Assembly (NCBI GenBank): GCA_905116865.2
Contig: CAJHNH020004824.1
Location: 580,928 to 644,927 of the forward strand
Origin: Candidula unifasciata
Lineage: Eukaryota; Mollusca; Gastropoda; Stylommatophora; Geomitridae
Direction: 5' to 3'
Length of the DNA: 64,000 nucleotides
Below, one piece after another: positions 11,135 through 20,565 of the stretch. Under the pieces are notes generated by a model. The model searched no databases. It was given only the letters and a program-made list of their open reading frames with translations, and had not been told where the DNA came from. Made by a program: the position numbers and the translations under genes. Each line of letters starts with the position of its first letter. The stretch's first letter is position 1.

Positions 11135-11695
11135 CAAAATGGACGCTAGGCACGGCCACTGTTTTGAGCCGTGGCAAATGTGTTTGCTTCTGCCAGACCG
11201 TGTCCGTTGCATTTTTGCTCCATTTGTAGACTGGAAGGATATAGTTTCGTCGCCCAGCTTCTGAGTTGAGTCCCTGGCGTGACAATGTGAGCTGCGGGTT
11301 TCATTTTGAATGTTTTTCAACTGTGACCAACATGGTGGTGTGAATTGTAGATTCAGAAAATGGCGCGATGATAGTTGTCGCAATATTGGTGGTGCCATTA
11401 TGTGATTAAAATTGATCGCGTGTGCAACTGCTGATCTGTTGGTGGCTTCTGCTACCATCCATAATGAACTGCATTTCTAATGTCGGACTGTTTGTGTTAG
11501 CACTTCGGATGGCTACCGTATGCTTTTGATGCATGTGTATGCTAGTGCATATACTCAGACAGCAGTCTGTCAATCTTTCCACAAGAGACTGTAATAAACA
11601 TTTTGTGTGTTTTTCGTTGGCACAGGATCGGAGCAATTATGGGGTGACCCGTTTGCTATGAAGCTGAAACTAAGATTACCAGATTACCAGTAGTA
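11135..11695 (+). mobile_element. Family H interspersed repeat, long copy
   Basis: From about 11190 to 11680 this aligns base for base, with scattered differences, to 38275-38765. Shared landmarks are CCGTTGCATTTTTG, TCCATTTGTAGACT, TGTTTTTC(A/G)ACTGTGACCA, CAATATTGGTGGTGCC, AGACAGCAGTCTGTCAATCT and GCTATGAAGCTGAAACTAAG. It ends in ATTACCAG units, like the small copy at 1.8 kb. The left end is uncertain. No reading frame is conserved across copies, so it looks like a non-coding retroposed repeat. The 8-bp iterated tail recalls the simple-repeat tails of some LINE-mobilised elements. Confidence 0.85.
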
Positions 11696-11928
11696 GTAGC
11701 AGCAGCAACAGAAATAACAGTTAAACGACGGCACAGAAATGCGGCCTTGGGCACACTATTATGCACATAAACCAGAACCACTAGCTGGTCTGATGTTGTG
11801 TCCTCGACAATCTATATATGAGCGTTCTGGACAGTCAAGTGTGTCCCACTAGATCATTGTGATGCTGCAAATAATACTGATTGGGACTGCCAGAGCAGAT
11901 GTAATATTAAACGCTGGTCTGGTCTCTT
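11696..11928. other. Anonymous sequence
   Basis: Begins with a short TAG/CAG trinucleotide patch after the family H tail. Nothing else recognised. Confidence 0.4.
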
Positions 11929-11939
11929 TGGTCGGCCCT

Positions 11940-12165
11940 ATGGCTAAGTCGATGCGAACGCTTCGTATGCCGGGGTGCCGGGTCTGATCCCAGTTGCGGG
12001 TGATGCGCCTTGCGTTGATTTCGACAGTGGCATTAGGGGAGCAACCGTCCAGAGAGCAATGGTGAACTACTGGACGGTAATTTGCCTAGAGAAACCACAC
12101 AACAGCCAGGAGGCTGCTGGGGTTGGTTCTGCAACGTCCTGTAAAAGATACGCAACTAACCTAAC
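11940..12165 (+). mobile_element. tRNA-derived SINE, family C, with 11-bp TSD
   Basis: Perfect 11-bp direct repeats CTGGTCTCTTT flank it (11929-11939, 12166-12176). The head carries an A-box-like TGGCTAAGTCGATGCGAACG and a B-box-like GGGTCTGATCCCAG. The body contains GCGTTGATTTCGACAGTGGC, GAACTACTGGACGG and a 3' end CAACGTCCTGTAAAAGATAC GCAACTAACC (split here). Related copies lie at 56.8, 43.2 (minus, internally deleted) and about 29.1 kb (minus, diverged). Confidence 0.92.
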
Positions 12166-12176
12166 CTGGTCTCTTT

Positions 12177-13205
12177 AATATTTGATTTGTCTAGTCAGTG
12201 ATTCCCAAACTGTATGTCTCTGCGCCCCGGGGAGCCGCGACCTCTTCACAGGTGCGCCGCAAAATATTGTAAAAGCTTCATAATTAATATAACCAAGAGA
12301 CGAATAGTGTCATACTTTTGCTTAGGTTAGGGCGCCGTGAAAAACAATGTTAATTGAAAAAAAAGGCACTGCTACCGAGAAAGGCTTGGGAAACACTGGT
12401 TAAGTCTTACGTCATTGCAGTTATTGTGTACCTTGTCTCTCTCTCTCTATCCCCTCTGGCCTGCTACCTGCTACATTACAGTCTGGCGACCCTTGCGACT
12501 GCAGTAGTCACATCCTGGGTCACAAAATGCCAGGGAAAGTCCCAGATACCCCGTTCATTCTCCAAGAAATTTATAGTTACATTATCTGTAACTGCTGCAG
12601 CTTGAGAACGTTTGAGCGGCACTCTTCCGCATACCGGTCCCAAATTATTTACTGTCCAAAACATCCCTTTTAGAGCCTCAAGGGGTCATAAAAAGGTTAT
12701 AGAGGTTATACAAAATATGGAATAGGAACAACTAAAATATAGAAGCGGAATACGTAACAATAATGATTTAGGCCATCATCATCAGTTTCCACTTCTGCGC
12801 AATGTTTAAAGTTAAGCTCCGTAAGGAGAATTAGTTTTTGATCCACTGAAGCGTCGTGGGGAGGAATAATTTTCGAATTATTGATCAAATGGTCGGCTGG
12901 TACCCGTTACGGAAACATGTGTGGTGTCCCCCTCGCCCCCCCCCCCTCCTCCCCCCCCCTCCCCTTCCACACAGTGCAATTATTAAAAGAAAGATAAATA
13001 AGCTACACGCAGTTGCATAATAATTTTCTGGAACATATTTGATTGAACATTGTGAGCACAAGTTCTTAGAACCGGTTTGAAAAACAGGAACAGATGATGG
13101 CATTGCAGAATCATACAGGCCAATTTGACTAGCATCTCGCTTGAGTAAAATACTAAACACTTTAGTCTGTCAAAGATTAACATTTGGCTTAGATGATAAC
13201 AATAT
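12177..13205. other. Mostly anonymous; poly-C tract and TIR-like fragment
   Basis: A CT patch at about 12440 and a C-rich homopolymer at 12936-12964 are present. The segment CTTCCGCATACCGGTCCCAA near 12626 resembles the terminal repeat of the foldback element at 16.8 kb, but no partner arm was found. No exon is supported. Confidence 0.45.
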
Positions 13206-14058
13206 ATATATATATAACACAGCTGCAACAATGGCAAGAGAGGGAGCGTCGAGTAAACTGTAACACTGGCAAGGGAGGGGCATAGAGTGAGCTGTAACAA
13301 TGGCAAGAGAGGGGCATAGAGTGAGCTGTAACACTGGCAAGAGAGGGGCATAGAGTGAGCTGTAACACTGGCAAGAGAGGGGCATAGAGTGAGCTGTAAC
13401 ACTGGCAAGAGAGGGGCATAGAGTGAGCTGTAACACTGGCAAGAGAGGGGCATAGAGTGAGCTGTAACACTGGCAAGAGAGGGGCATAGAGTGAGCTGTA
13501 ACACTGGCAAGAGAGGGGCATAGAGTGAGCTGTAACACTAGCAAGAGAGGGGCATAGAGTGAGCTGTAACACTGGCAAGAGAGGGGCATAGAGTGAGCTG
13601 TAACACTGGCAAGAGAGAGGCATAGAGTGAGCTGTAACACTGGCAAGAGAGGGGCATAGAGTGAGCTGTAACACTGGCAAGAGAGGGGCATAGAGTGAGC
13701 TGTAACACTAGCAAGAGAGGGGCATAGAGTGAGCTGTAACACTGGCAAGAGAGGGGCATAGAGTGAGCTGTAACACTGGCAAGAGAGGGGCATAGAGTGA
13801 GCTGTAACACTGGCAAGAGAGGGGCATAGAGTGAGCTGTAACACTGGCAAGAGAGGGGCATAGAGTGAGCTGCAACACTGGCAAGAGAGGGGCATAGAGT
13901 GAGCTGTAACACTGGCAAGGGAGGGGCATAGAGTGGGCTGCAACAATGGCAAGGGAGGGGCATAGAGTGGGCTGCAACAATGGCAAGGGAGGGGCATAGA
14001 GTGGGCTGCAACAATGGCAAGGGAGGGGCATAGAGTGGGCTGCAACAATGGCAAAACA
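13206..14058. repeat. 34-bp minisatellite, about 25 copies
   Basis: The unit contains GTGAGCTGTAACACTGGCAA and GAGAGGGGCATAGA. The period was measured at 13321 to 13355. Edge units are more diverged: CAACAATGGC with GTGGGC at the right, and similar at the left. The centre is nearly homogeneous, as expected when turnover is concentrated inside the array. Frames stay open on the minus strand because the unit has no stop in any of them, and three units make 34 codons. Confidence 0.97.
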
Positions 14059-14925
14059 GGGCAGGATATGACCTGAGTTGGTAGATGATTCTTATCTGGA
14101 CACCTCACTCACATGATCGAAACATGGGTCACTCTGTCGAAGTGATGAAATTGTTTACCTAGCGGTGTAAAGGTCCTGGGTTCGTTCGGTTAACAGACGA
14201 GCCGATCACATTTCCCATTTTTAACTGTTACTCCTAGATGATTTCTGGAGCTACAGGTTCGTGATTGCGACGCTCTCTGTTCTGCAAACAGATGTGCAGC
14301 CAAATGGGATAAAGCCAGGGCGACAAAACCTTTTCTCCTTAACCTTGAAATGACCGGATCAAGTGTTTTGTTTGTCGCTAGAAATGGAAACAAAGTTAAA
14401 TCATCCCCACAATTCTTTGTGTGATAAAAATGTGAACAACTGGGCAGAAACCACATCAACAATATTTTTTATATCAGATATTCGCACGTTGACCTAGATT
14501 GGCGGGAGAAAACTGGTTCGGTAAACAGTGGCGGGTCTAGACAACTAACCTAGTTGTTTGGTGCGCATATTTATCCTCGCGAACTTCTCCGAGGGGTAAA
14601 CATTGTCACCTGGATCATTTCAAGAGCACATGATGATAGCTGCAAATTGCGTGCTGTATACATCGTGCTAAAGGGCCCTAGTTCGTATCTAGCTGATTAA
14701 TTGATGAGCCAGCTTCGTTAAGGACTAGGTCCCCTATTGCTCTCCCGTTGATAGAGTCACATTCCCTGTTGGGGATATTGATTACATTCTACAATACAAG
14801 TATAATCCGTTTCAAAAGTCGTACCCAACTTACAAAATATGTAACTCATTAACCGTTCGGTGTATATTGTTGAAATGTGGCATGTAGTTTGTTTATAATC
14901 ATGTCATTGTTTGTTCTCGTGTGGG
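14059..14925. other. Anonymous sequence
   Basis: Weak tRNA-like wording (GGTCCTGGGTTCGTTC near 14170) is not enough to call a SINE. No exon is supported. Confidence 0.4.
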
Positions 14926-15200
14926 TTACAGGGCCCTATTATAGGGAAAACAAGAACAGACCCACTACCTACCTAAAGTCGTAAGTCGTAAGAGCCGACT
15001 AATTAGGAGCTTCCTTTGAAGTCGGAGTGCATCTGCCTTTGAGGCAAGGAACCAGCAGTTTGCATACAAATAAGTCCGATCTGTCAAACGGATGCACACG
15101 CAACACTCAGGCTCTGGAGCCTTCCAGTGGTGGATGAACAACCAGAACTTTCCGCCAGAGTTTACAGCCAGCGAACACGAAGAAGAAGGAGATGTCATTG
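14926..15200 (+). mobile_element. SINE-like family D repeat
   Basis: The block order is shared with 45.43-45.72 and 55.5-55.78 kb: GGGAAAACAAGAACAGACCC, TCGTAAGAGCCGACTAATTA, GTCGGAGTGCATCTGCC, AGGCAAGGAACCA, CAACCAGAACTTTCCGCC, GTTTACAGCCAGCGAAC. It ends in a (GAA)n tail, which orients it as plus strand. Confidence 0.82.
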
Positions 15201-16310
15201 TTTGGAAATAATTACAATGTTAACAAATATCTTATCCTTATTTTGCCATATTTGTGATAATGTAGAAAGAACAAGATGCTTCGGTCAACAAGGGCCCGGC
15301 AAGTTGTGGTTGTTCGTGACCGGGGCATTTTCATGCAAAATATAGATAGCTTTTGTCTCTTGAATGTAATCAACTGTGCCAGGATGTAAACCAGGCGTTT
15401 TTTTTTTTCTCTCAAGATGTTCACCGGTGCCACGGAGTTCGTGCAACTGTGCGAAACTATCATTGAGTTTGTTTCGTTCAGCTTGTGGGTTTACCGATAT
15501 TGTGTGATGATTTTTGGGTTTTATCATTATGAAGAATAAGGTTGAGTTAAGTTGAGTCGAGAATTGAGATCACGGCATTCCCATGCATGCTCCGTACTCA
15601 TCTTCAGCAGCCAGCTGGTACCGGTCAATATCTGGTTAAATATCCGTCTTGCCTGTCCTCTGAGTGTAGGAAGGCGGCCAGACCCTCTGGTTACACCCAA
15701 GTGCCTCATTCTCTTCAAGCCATAATAATCTTCTTTCTCTAATTATTGCGTTGCTTGTTCCCAAAGGGCCTTGACCACATTTGCCTTGTTGTGAACCAAT
15801 TCACCAATCAGTGCGCAGATCCAGCCAATCGGTCTGTCTGTTCATAACCCACCACGTCGGCACAGCCGGGAGTAAAGATCCGTGACCTTTCAACTAAAGC
15901 TTGCCACTCTGAAGAATCGTGAAGAATACGAAACCCACACAGAACAGGTGTCATGAGGCGTTACATGCTGCGTGATTTACTAAGGAGGGGATCCGAGCAC
16001 CTATAGACTGAATGGTTCGAGTCCAGTGAGGATAATCTGTCAACCAACTAACCAACTAAATAACTATATGTGAGAACAGACACTAATTTAAAGCATATAA
16101 TCAGCAAGTTTACAGCAAATGGCTTGAAGGGAAGTTTTTGAGATAATTGTGTACAGACTGAGGGCACAACTTTTGAAACGCACTATAGTTGTATGTTTGT
16201 CCCCAGCCGGGTTTATCTCCCATAGATCCGACACAATGCACGTGACTGTCAGACGATGGGCTCACATACTGCTGTATATTTAGAGTTAAATATTCTCATT
16301 CGCATCCTTG
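15201..16310. other. Anonymous sequence with a B-box-like patch
   Basis: The patch AATGGTTCGAGTCCAGTG near 16010 looks like a pol III B box, and its surroundings resemble 38.88-38.96 kb. A fourth SINE family is possible but not demonstrated. No exon is supported. Confidence 0.4.
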
Positions 16311-16424
16311 CCCGCAGGACCACAGGTTACTTGCCCGCAGGACCACAGGTTACTTGCCCGCAGGACCACAGGTTACTTGCCCGCAGGACTACAGGTTACT
16401 TGCCCGCAGGACTACAGGTTACAG
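16311..16424. repeat. 23-bp tandem repeat, about 5 copies
   Basis: The unit is CTTGCCCGCAGGACCACAGG plus TTA. The last two copies have GACTACAGG instead of GACCACAGG. Confidence 0.95.
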
Positions 16425-16780
16425 CCGGCATGTATGGCTGTTCTAAACTCAGTACCGTCTCCTCCATGAAGGCTGGCCACAGTGTACCACTGCTTTCTTT
16501 GTGAATATTACCTGGTGAGGTGGCTTGCCCTGTTGTTCCGCTACCAGCGCCAAGACACTCTAAATCTGACGGTATCAGCGATTCAGGTTCAGTTTAGATC
16601 TTCTTGACCCAGTGTCAGACTGTTCAGGTAGCAGCCTGGAGGGGATAAACGGCACGCAAGTGTATTTTAATTTTAATATCTATACCCAGGGTCGCTGTGA
16701 TATAGACAGTCGGCCGCACGAGGGGGCGGCACCGTAGGAGGGCGCTATAAGCAGCGAATTCAAAATACGATTTGAACTTC
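16425..16780. other. Anonymous sequence
   Basis: Nothing recognised. It ends at the left arm of the foldback element. Confidence 0.4.
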
Positions 16781-17130
16781 GGCTATCTTCCGAATAACGG
16801 TCCCAAATTATCGAGGCGGAAAATATATCCTAACAGGGCCTTAGTCACGTGCCACTTGCGCACTTCCGGGGACTATACCGCCACCGCCGAGAGTCTCACG
16901 AGCAAATAAAATCAAGGCAGCTGCAGGAGATGCGGTAGCTGCTGCTCGTGAGTCCCAGCCATCTAGTTTAGCCCCAACCCACGCCGCGTGAGCGGCGTGT
17001 GGGATACTCTTGGCGGTGGCGGAAGTGCGCAATTTAAGTCGCCGGAAGTGTGCAATTGACACGTGACTGAGGCCCTGGTAGGGTATAATTTCTGCCTTGA
17101 TACTTTGGGACCGTTATTCGGAAGATGGCC
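16781..17130. mobile_element. Foldback / MITE-like element with long terminal inverted repeats
   Basis: The left end begins GGCTATCTTCCGAATAACGG. The right end, reverse-complemented, begins GGCCATCTTCCGAATAACGG. Pairing continues through TCCCAAA, AGGGCCT(T/C)AGTCACGTG and on into CGCACTTCCG and CCGCCACCGCC blocks, so each arm exceeds 100 bp and most of the element can fold on itself. AACTT lies one base outside the left end (16775-16779) and directly outside the right end (17131-17135), a possible 5-bp target duplication. There is no transposase frame, so it would be non-autonomous. Confidence 0.82.
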
Positions 17131-17335
17131 AACTTTTTATCTGAAAGTGCCAAGCTATTATCTTTGTTTGTGATATAAAATGTATATATTTATTATTATA
17201 TTTTATATTTATACCGCTCACACAACCTGAGGCGTTAATTATCCTAAAAGGATATTTCACGTTTTATGTGGTGATAGTTCTGCTGTGAGCTGACAATTGT
17301 TAATAATGTTTGAGTTTATGTTTGTTTAACTCGAC

Positions 17336-17760
17336 TATTTGTACCCGTCAATGACCTTGGCTCCCAGGTCGACCCAGCCTTGAGTGGGTACCGGGTGCAG
17401 TCCCGGGAAGTAAAGGCGGCTGACCACATCACCCATCTTGTGCCGATTGGTCTATAAAAATATAGGTCTAGCCCTATATGCCCTATACGCCTAAAGGCGT
17501 GGAAAAGGGTCCTTTGCTTTTACTTCACTTTTACTTATTTGTACCCGTCCTTTGTAGGATGAAAATGTTCGTTATTTGAAGCCCTACTCTGGTTCTTGCC
17601 AGGGGCCGCAATATAGCCCTACCATGAATATGGTCTAATGACTGAACGCGGTTTCTGGGACGTCTCCGCGGTGATCCTCATCCACATGGTGGCACTTTGT
17701 GTCATCGGGTGTTTATCTCTTGTGTGATGTCCTTGTGGGGTAAAAGTGTACTACTACTAC
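17336..17760 (-). mobile_element. Family A repeat, copy 4, with 9-bp TSD, carrying a nested SINE B
   Basis: The 9-bp sequence TAACTCGAC flanks the unit (17327-17335 and 17761-17769). Reverse-complemented, the right-hand part reads through the family A blocks (GGACATCACACAAGAGATAA, GATGAGGATCACCGCGGAGA, GCCCCTGGCAAGAACCAG). The left part is split by a SINE B insertion at 17350-17535. Removing that insertion and one target copy leaves about 225 bp, close to the 208-bp copy 3. Confidence 0.87.
17350..17535 (+). mobile_element. SINE family B, 5'-truncated, nested in family A, 14-bp TSD
   Basis: Perfect 14-bp repeats TATTTGTACCCGTC flank it (17336-17349, 17536-17549). It holds the family B body only: GACCCAGCCTTGAGTGGGTA, GGGAAGTAAAGGCGG, TGACCACATCACCCATCTTG, TGCCGATTGGTCTATAAA, CCTAAAGGCGTGG. 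It ends in a CTTTTACTTCACTTTTACTT-type tail. The tRNA-like head is missing, which fits 5' truncation during reverse transcription. Confidence 0.92.
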
Positions 17761-17769
17761 TAACTCGAC

Positions 17770-18635
17770 AACTGGCAAGTGGCTTTGCTGTGTTTACATC
17801 AAAAAAGTTAGATTTAAAATATGTATTATCCGTAAAACATTTTTTGCATTGATACTAATTCAGTTTCTGGGTTTAAAAAGTAGATCAGATAATAGATAAT
17901 TATTGTCTTATACGCCAATTATGTTAAATTATTATCATTGAAAATTATTACGACAATGGGGACTTGAATTTTCAAAAATGAACTTGCATGCGATGGGTAT
18001 ATTTTGAAAACTGCAGACTTGTAACAGCTTATTTAACAAATGAACTGTTATCTACGTCTGTTTTTCGTTTGTGTTTGGTTAGCAGTCACGTTTGGGCTTG
18101 GTTTACCCTTCTCGATTATCTTTGTCTTTTTCTCGTGCAATATCTGACCGTTTTTACGCGCCCTTACGTCAAGTGTGTGTAAATCATCTCGCATCAGAGC
18201 GGGAAAGAGTGGAGGCTGGTCGAGGGGGGGGGGGGCAGGGTTGTCAGTAAGAGAAGAGATTATCTGCAATCCCTTGACATTAGTCTGACGTCATAGTTAC
18301 AGGGGATTTCCGTCGCAAAGTAAAACAAGGAGAAGGAACCCCTCAAGTGGTCTTAGCCTTATCTAAGCACGTAATAATACTCACGGTTTCTTTTCTAAAG
18401 TCCCGGTGGCGCTACAAAGTGTCTGTTGAAGAAACGCTGAAAATTTATGACTCAGAAAAAGTGACGGTACTGATTATCGACATTAAAATACCTGATAATC
18501 TTCTTCTTATTCGGCATTCCGAGCCCTTGAGGTTCATTGCTACAGATATCACCCGCCTCCAATTATCTCTTTAGTTGACCTTCTCTTTCCAGTTGGTGAA
18601 ACCCAGTGTTTGCAGATCTGTCTGGACATTACCTG

Positions 18636-18640
<5 letters not shown>
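17770..18640. other. Anonymous AT-rich sequence
   Basis: A poly-G run lies at 18224-18236. No exon or repeat family recognised. Confidence 0.4.

Positions 18641-18702
<62 letters not shown>
18636..18702. repeat. (TAA)n microsatellite
   Basis: About 22 pure ATA/TAA units. Confidence 0.97.
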
Positions 18703-18705
<3 letters not shown>

Positions 18706-19438
18706 TGTGTTAAATGGAAAGTAAAAACAAATTTTTTTAACATTAATTGTTTCAAAATACCCATTAAAAACCAATTGTACATCGTTTGGGAGAGGAGTGA
18801 GGTGGCGTTTAGTAAATCTTCTAAAAAAAATCCTAAATTATGACCTTGGAAAAGGGGTAGGGGTGCACTTAAGGAGCGCAGTCGGCTAGGTTGAGGCGCC
18901 CCTGTAGTTACACTTCTTGTTATATATCTAATTCATACAACAGTTAAAACTATCCAACATAAGGGCAATTCTAAATTAAACCATGATTGAGTGCGTTAAA
19001 TATGTCATGGTTGAAATGGGAAATCGTCTGCGCAGGAACAGAACAGCGACGGGTCGGCATGTCTGCTAGCGTGATCCACAACTCGTCAGCCGCCATAACG
19101 GCTGTGCACATTGCACTTCTCTTGCAAGTTCTTGCTCGCGTCGCAGATTTGAAGCCGTCCGCGGTTTTTCTGCGACGTTGACTGCAAGCGAAATCTGCGT
19201 AACAACTGGGTATGTTTACAGTATTTAGTGTTGAGGGCAGAACACAAAGAAGTCTGATGCCTTGTTACGTGGAGATTCAGACGATGTGTTTAGCATGTAA
19301 TGTGGAATAATTTCAAACTTAGCGCTGCTAGAACATCTATGCTGTCTTTGACACGATGTTTGCGGTAAAATAGACAGTTGTATCCTGTTTGTTTCATTGA
19401 GAATTTAGTGCGAGCTCAGTGGTGAGTTGTGTGAGCTA
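18703..19438. other. Anonymous sequence
   Basis: Nothing recognised up to the pyrimidine microsatellite block. Confidence 0.4.
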
Positions 19439-19469
19439 GTTTTCTTCTTCTTCTTCTTCTTCTTCTTCT

Positions 19470-19532
<63 letters not shown>

Positions 19533-19679
19533 GCTCTCTCTCTGCCTGTTTGACTGTCTCTGCGTCCTTGTTCTTCTTTTTGTCCGCTTCTTCTTCTTAT
19601 TCTTCTTTTTCTTCTTCTTCTTTTTCTTCTTCTTCTTCTTCTTCTTCTTCTTCTTCTTCTTCTTCTTCTTCTTCTTCTT

Positions 19680-19710
<31 letters not shown>

Positions 19711-19835
19711 TTCTTCTTCTTCTTCTTCTTCTTCTTCTTGTTTCTCTCGTCCCCATCTTTCTTCTTCTCATCCTCTTATTCTTTCCATCCTCTTTTCTTC
19801 TTTTTCTTCTTCTTCTTTTTCTTCTTCTTCTTCTT

Positions 19836-19884
<49 letters not shown>

Positions 19885-19915
19885 CGCTACTACTACTACT
19901 GATGCTACTGCTGCT
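19439..19915. repeat. Composite (TTC)n-(CT)n-(TTC)n-(TAC)n block
   Basis: TTC units (19441-19473) pass into CT units (19474-19550). After a short mixed pyrimidine stretch there are long TTC runs (19585-19738), then TTC again to about 19836 and a TAC run (19837-19905). A strict polypyrimidine strand over nearly 400 bp makes non-B DNA (triplex) plausible. Confidence 0.95.
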
Positions 19916-20267
19916 ACTTTTTCTTATCGACATACCTGTCTGTCTGAGATATAGGCGATCACGACTTTTCAGTCAGCCTATCATCTAATGTTTGATCAAT
20001 TTGATGTCACCTGTAATTTTGTTCGTGGCCCAGCTGTATAAGATCTCCGTCCACATTTTTGTGTCTCCGTTTTCATCGCCTAGTAGGTTTCCAACATAAG
20101 GCCACATGTCAGTTATTTCGTCCTTCTATCGATAATATCGCTCTTAAGTTCCATCTCGAAGACCCATATGCCCGTATACCAGAATAACACATTATTTGTT
20201 ATCCCATTGTGTCTAGGTTTTCCCATTTTGACAATTGACCTAGAAAGTGACCTTATCGGCCTTGAGC
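19916..20267. other. Anonymous sequence
   Basis: Nothing recognised. Confidence 0.35.
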
Positions 20268-20340
20268 GAAGCAGAGTGGCATAGAGGTTACAACGTCTGC
20301 CTCTGTCCCGTGAAGACCTAGGTTGTTTCATGGTCTGTGC
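20268..20340 (+). mobile_element. Possible tRNA-derived SINE head
   Basis: GAGTGGCATAGAGGTTACAA resembles an A box, and CCTAGGTTGTTTCATGG is a weak B-box-like stretch at about tRNA spacing. It abuts a family D segment. Secondary structure is poor. Confidence 0.4.
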
Positions 20341-20545
20341 ACAGTTTTATATGCACGTCCGTTTTACAGATCTGGCTTACTCATATGCAGACTCTTGGTT
20401 CCTTGTCGCTCAGACAGATGTCCTCAAACTTTGAAGAAAATATCCCTAACTAATCGCCTTCTACGACATGCTTATTAGAGGTAGGGTGCTATTCTTTGTT
20501 CTCAAAATTAGAGCTCCTGAACCTACGATGGAGGCAACATGTTTG
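20341..20545 (-). mobile_element. Family D repeat fragment
   Basis: Reverse-complemented, it follows family D order (ACGACATGCTTATTAG-like, ACTTTGAAG, GCAGACTCTTGGTTCCTTG, GTCCGTTTTACAGATCTG as read on the plus strand). It sits just before the first 48-bp unit. Confidence 0.6.
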
Positions 20546-20565
20546 AGAAACTGGATCCTCACCGC

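Noticed and set aside
12605..12690. Second copy of the foldback element end
   Set aside because: CTTCCGCATACCGGTCCCAA resembles the terminal repeat at 16.8 kb, but no second arm or TSD was found.
13170..14108. 312-codon minus-strand open frame over the 34-bp array
   Set aside because: The unit has no stop codon in any minus frame, so openness is automatic. There is no domain, splice or start context.
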